Source of the DNA: Dacryopinax spathularia | Lineage: Eukaryota; Basidiomycota; Dacrymycetes; Dacrymycetales; Dacrymycetaceae | DNA: 64,000 nt | Reading direction: 5' to 3' | NCBI GenBank assembly: GCA_037974965.1 | Contig: JBBPFI010000001.1 | Location: 310,001 to 374,000, forward strand | Shown: piece after piece, positions 61,001 to 64,000 of the stretch | Layout of the letters: every line of letters starts with the position of its first letter | Numbering within the stretch: position 1 is the first letter of the stretch | Translations under genes and position numbers: made by a program | The notes under the pieces: generated by a model | Seen by the model: only the letters and a program-made list of their open reading frames with translations | The model's database searches: none | What the model was told of the DNA's origin: nothing

Positions 61001-62910
61001 GACCGCGTCTTTACCATTGATCCCAAGAGCGCGAAGGATATGGACGATGCCGTCTCCGTAAGGAAGAACGAGGATGGGACATACGACGTTTCTGTACACA
61101 TCGCCGATGTGTCTTACTTCGTCAAGCCTGGCACGGCTCTCGACCGCGATGCGAAGAAGAAGGCTACCAGTGTCTACCTCGTTCAGCGTGCTGTGCCCAT
61201 GTTGCCTCCTGCGCTTAGCGAGGAACTGTGCAGTCTTGTCCCTGGAGTCGACAGGCTGGCTTTCACTGCCATCTTCAACATGTCGCCTCAAGGCAAGGTT
61301 ATCGGCAGCTGGTTCGGCCGTACGATTATTCGCTCGGCCGCCAAGCTCTCGTACGAGAATGCCCAGAATGTTATCGAGGGGCGCCCTCTCGGCGATGTTC
61401 AGATCGCTGCCGAGCACAAGGCTAGCGAGATCGAGGAGGATATCAAGATTCTCTATGTACGTTTGCCGTATTTCCCCATGATTGTCCCAGTCTGACGTTT
61501 TGGTAGGATCTCGCACGCAAGCTTCGCGAAGCCCGCTGGGAAGCTGGTGGTCTGCGCATCCACTCGTTGAAGTTGCATTTCGACTTGGATGAAAACAACA
61601 TGCCGCTCGATTGCGCCCCTCAGGACCGCAATGAGGCCACTTCCTTGATCGAGGAGTTCATGCTTCTGACCAACATGAGCGTCGCGAAGATGATTGCTGC
61701 AGCTCTTCCTGAGCAGGCGATGCTGAGGCGTCATGAGGAGCCGATCCCTCGTCGTCTCGAGCGGTTCGCCGAACAGGCCAAGCGTCTCGGTGTCCCGATG
61801 GACATTTCCAGCGCCGGTGCTTTGCAGAAGTCGTTCAACGCCATCGAGAACAAGGAGCTCCGCAGGCAGCTGGAAGTCCTGGCTACGAAGGCGATGCATC
61901 GTGCTAAGTACTTCTGCTCTGGCATGCTCGATATTGCGAAGTATCAGCATTATGCGCTCAACGCTCCGCTGTACACTCATTTCACCTCGCCGATCCGTCG
62001 CTATGCGGATGTTATCGTCCACAGGCAGCTGGATTGCGTGCTTCAAAATCGTACGTGCTTCCGTTAACTCCTACCAAATTACATCTGACCCTTGAACAGC
62101 TCAAGATGCGGAGAGCAGGTTCAACATGGACCGCGATGCCGTTGCTAAGGTTGCTCAGCATTGTAATGTGTACGTATTCCCTCTTCCCCAGTGAGAGTAT
62201 CAGCCTCATCCTCGATACAGGAAGCGCGACTCGGCCAAGCTGGCCCAGGAACAGTCTGCGCATTTGTACCTGTGCTTGCTGCTCTCGGATCTCTCCCAAC
62301 GATATGGTCCTGTCATTCGCCAGGCTCGTGTTGTTGGTATTTTGGATGCGGCCTTCGACGTCTTCGTGCCCGAGTTTGGAATCGAGAAGCGCGTCCATGT
62401 TGATCAGATGCCTATTGAGGTATGTCCTAGACATGCTCTCGAGAACGACAATGACTCACCAGGTCTTGACAGAACCACGTTTATGACGAACACTCGCATA
62501 CCCTGCAAATCTACTGGACGACCAAGGATGTCATCTCCTGGTTGGCCGAGACGAGCAGCGACGATCCTCATCTTCAGAAGATGCGTCGTACGGCCGAGAT
62601 GCATGCTCGCAATCAGGAGAACATGGAGTTGACGTCTCGTCAACCGACTGACGAGAGCGCTCTCTTCGAGGAGCCGGAGGACGACGAGCCGGCCGACACC
62701 ACCTCGCCTCAGATCAGTGCCTCGAAGCAGCATGCTATCTCCCGCAAGAAGGAGATTCCGCCTTTCGAGGGTCTCAAAGATACGGGCGGGCACAAGATCC
62801 AGGAAATCAAGGAATCCATGCTCGTCCCCGTCATCGTCACCTCGGACATGACCAAGAGCCCGCCCGTCATCAAGGTCTACAGCGTCAACCCGTACGCCGA
62901 GAAGAAATGA
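58016..62910 (+). CDS. SSD1: SSD1/DIS3L2-type RNB-domain RNA-binding protein
   Basis: Ssd1 is a cytoplasmic mRNA-binding relative of Dis3L2 that controls cell-wall mRNAs and works with the RAM/Cbk1 pathway. Eight exons (58016-59152, 59203-59719, 59772-60411, 60463-61456, 61507-62050, 62100-62169, 62221-62419, 62473-62910) give 1512 aa. The first 650 residues are disordered and Q/A/P/G-rich, with PQRKSLFAPYLPQASLPPLL before the cold-shock domains (GILRVNKRNRSDAYVSTEVL, ALEGDIVAVELLDVDEVWG). The RNB domain shows VFTIDPKSAKDMDDAVSV near residue 950, SVYLVQRAVPMLPPALSEEL, and HFTSPIRRYADVIVHRQL. All four acidic residues of the RNB pattern D-x5-D-x-D-D are present. The 51-nt intron 3 keeps the frame open if unspliced. 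Intron 1 has the ATATATGCGCATATAT motif. Confidence 0.93.
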
Positions 62911-63219
62911 ACGAGGCATACTCAGGTACCGCCTCGCTTGCCTTCTTCATCCATCCTTCCCGTGTCATGATTTTACGTTTGCTTCTCTTCCTCACTTGCT
63001 CGTACCCCTTCATCCCGGAAACCCTTGCACTCGAAACGATTGTCTTCCTCATTTGGGGACATCCGCCAGCGCGTCACATTCCCCTTTGTGTTTGAGGCGC
63101 AGTCACCGCAGTTACGTTCATGTCCTGTACAATACGCTTGAAATGATCATTTATGCCGTTAAAGTCGTGTCCCTCAACCCCAATATCTAAACACAGTCTA
63201 ATCGCGGTACCGTCCAGGT
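62911..63219. other. 3'-3' intergenic region
   Basis: 309 bases between convergent SSD1 and PNC1; presumably both 3' UTRs. Nothing else seen. Confidence 0.4.
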
Positions 63220-63887
63220 CTACAATACATCCTGGATGCTGACAATCTCGCAACCCCACTTCCGCAGCTCATCAAACACCTTCTCCGTGGCCGCGGCGTC
63301 TACGCCTCGGACGGCTTCCCTGACCACCAGCGTCCTGAACCCAAACTTGCACGCATCTATGGCAGTAAACCGTACGCAGTAATCAGTCGCTAATCCACAT
63401 ATGACGACAGTCTCGATATCCGCCTTATGGAGGGCTTTTATGAGGGGCGTGAAGAATGTGTACTGGTTCTGGATACTCCCAATCAGCCAGTCTCCGAGTA
63501 ATTCAAAGGGGTAGGAAGGAGACGTACATCAGCGAAGGCAGAGTAGGCATCAACGGCGGGATTGGTTCCCTAGTCACATCGTCAGATGCTGGTTCACGAC
63601 CGCCAAGCCGTCGCACCTTTTGGATAACTACAACCTCCTTCCCAAGCTTCGCTCCCAACTCAGCGTCGAACTCGCACCCCTGCCCTGACCTCAGCCTTCC
63701 CCACCCTCAGAGGGCAGAAACGCGCAAGCTTACATGCGTGCCCTGCACACAATGATCCGGCCATAACATCTGCTGCACTGTCTCCCCCTCTGGGGCATTC
63801 AGCTTTGGCACGGGGATGCTCGTGAACGGCTGTTTGCCATGCGTCGAGGCGAACGAGACATGGCCGTGCGGATGGTCTGTCTTCGTG
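63220..63887 (-). CDS. PNC1: nicotinamidase/pyrazinamidase, 3' part (runs off the window)
   Basis: Converts nicotinamide to nicotinate in NAD+ salvage. At least four exons are visible, starting at 63887 after an acceptor, with the first exon(s) beyond the window. Family marks: metal-binding HPHGHVSFASTHG, MLWPDHCVQGTH, the catalytic Lys region VVIQK|GTNPAVDAYSAFAD, and the catalytic Cys in VVICGLATDYCVRFTAIDA. It ends WGCEIVSIQDVL at 63220. The N-terminal catalytic Asp is expected in the missing part. Confidence 0.88.
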
Positions 63888-64000
63888 CTCAGCAATGCTT
63901 CATAAACTCAACAGCATAGTCATATACAGTCCTATACAATACATGAGGACTATAAATACATTATCTGAAAGGGCGAGCAAGCACCGCGCACTTGGCTAGC
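63888..64000. other. right edge, probable PNC1 intron
   Basis: Sequence upstream of the acceptor at 63889-63888 on the minus strand; no exon recognisable before the window ends. Confidence 0.35.

Overview
The window is nuclear DNA from a basidiomycete fungus, most likely Agaricomycotina. It is GC-rich, and its genes are cut by many short introns, mostly 43-80 nt, with GT..AG ends and CTGAC/CTAAC branch sites. It carries fungal genes such as trifunctional HIS4, SSD1, TMA19/TCTP, LAG1, a TspO-type protein, a dual-domain FEX fluoride exporter and an IME4-type m6A methyltransferase. A two-gene transposon belongs to a protein family that I know to be multi-copy in mushroom-forming fungi. All coordinates and exon models were read by eye from splice signals and reading frame; no alignment or search was run.

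Layout. 0.5-20 kb is a dense housekeeping block: TCTP, a coiled-coil protein, TspO, FEX, a Gfd2/YDR514C-like protein, REX3-type exonuclease, RPL5, an Rpr2/SNM1-type protein, a BTB-like protein, AP-1 sigma and ceramide synthase LAG1. 21.4-36.4 kb holds two CPL1/priA-like secreted cysteine-rich paralogues. Between them lies a cluster with a two-gene DNA transposon-like element (23.7-30.5 kb), three small unrecognised genes, and about 38 copies of an 18-nt core (CAATCACCTCCTTCTCAA) in introns, 3' regions and tandem arrays. 37.8-41.8 kb is one very large low-complexity gene. 43.3-56.2 kb is a rearranged segmental duplication. A divergent HIS4-IME4 gene pair is present twice in opposite orientation. 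One copy kept an intact IME4 and a gutted, chimeric HIS4; the other kept an intact HIS4 and a gutted IME4. A small unrecognised 93-aa gene family (three copies) travels with it. 58-62.9 kb is SSD1, and the right edge is the 3' part of a nicotinamidase (PNC1) gene.

How the genes relate. Most housekeeping genes are unconnected neighbours. HIS4 (histidine synthesis) and IME4 (mRNA N6-adenosine methylation) share a short divergent promoter region in both copies. SSD1 and the REX3-like and Gfd2-like proteins are all RNA-related, but nothing in the layout links them.

Two sequence signals are not explained by the gene annotation. The first is the 18-nt core, which lengthens otherwise about 50-nt introns and is tandemly amplified together with locus-specific flanks (units of 47, 48, 56 and 57 bp). 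The second is the palindrome GCATATATGC, with nine perfect copies, six of them in introns and mostly just upstream of the branch site or 3' splice site.
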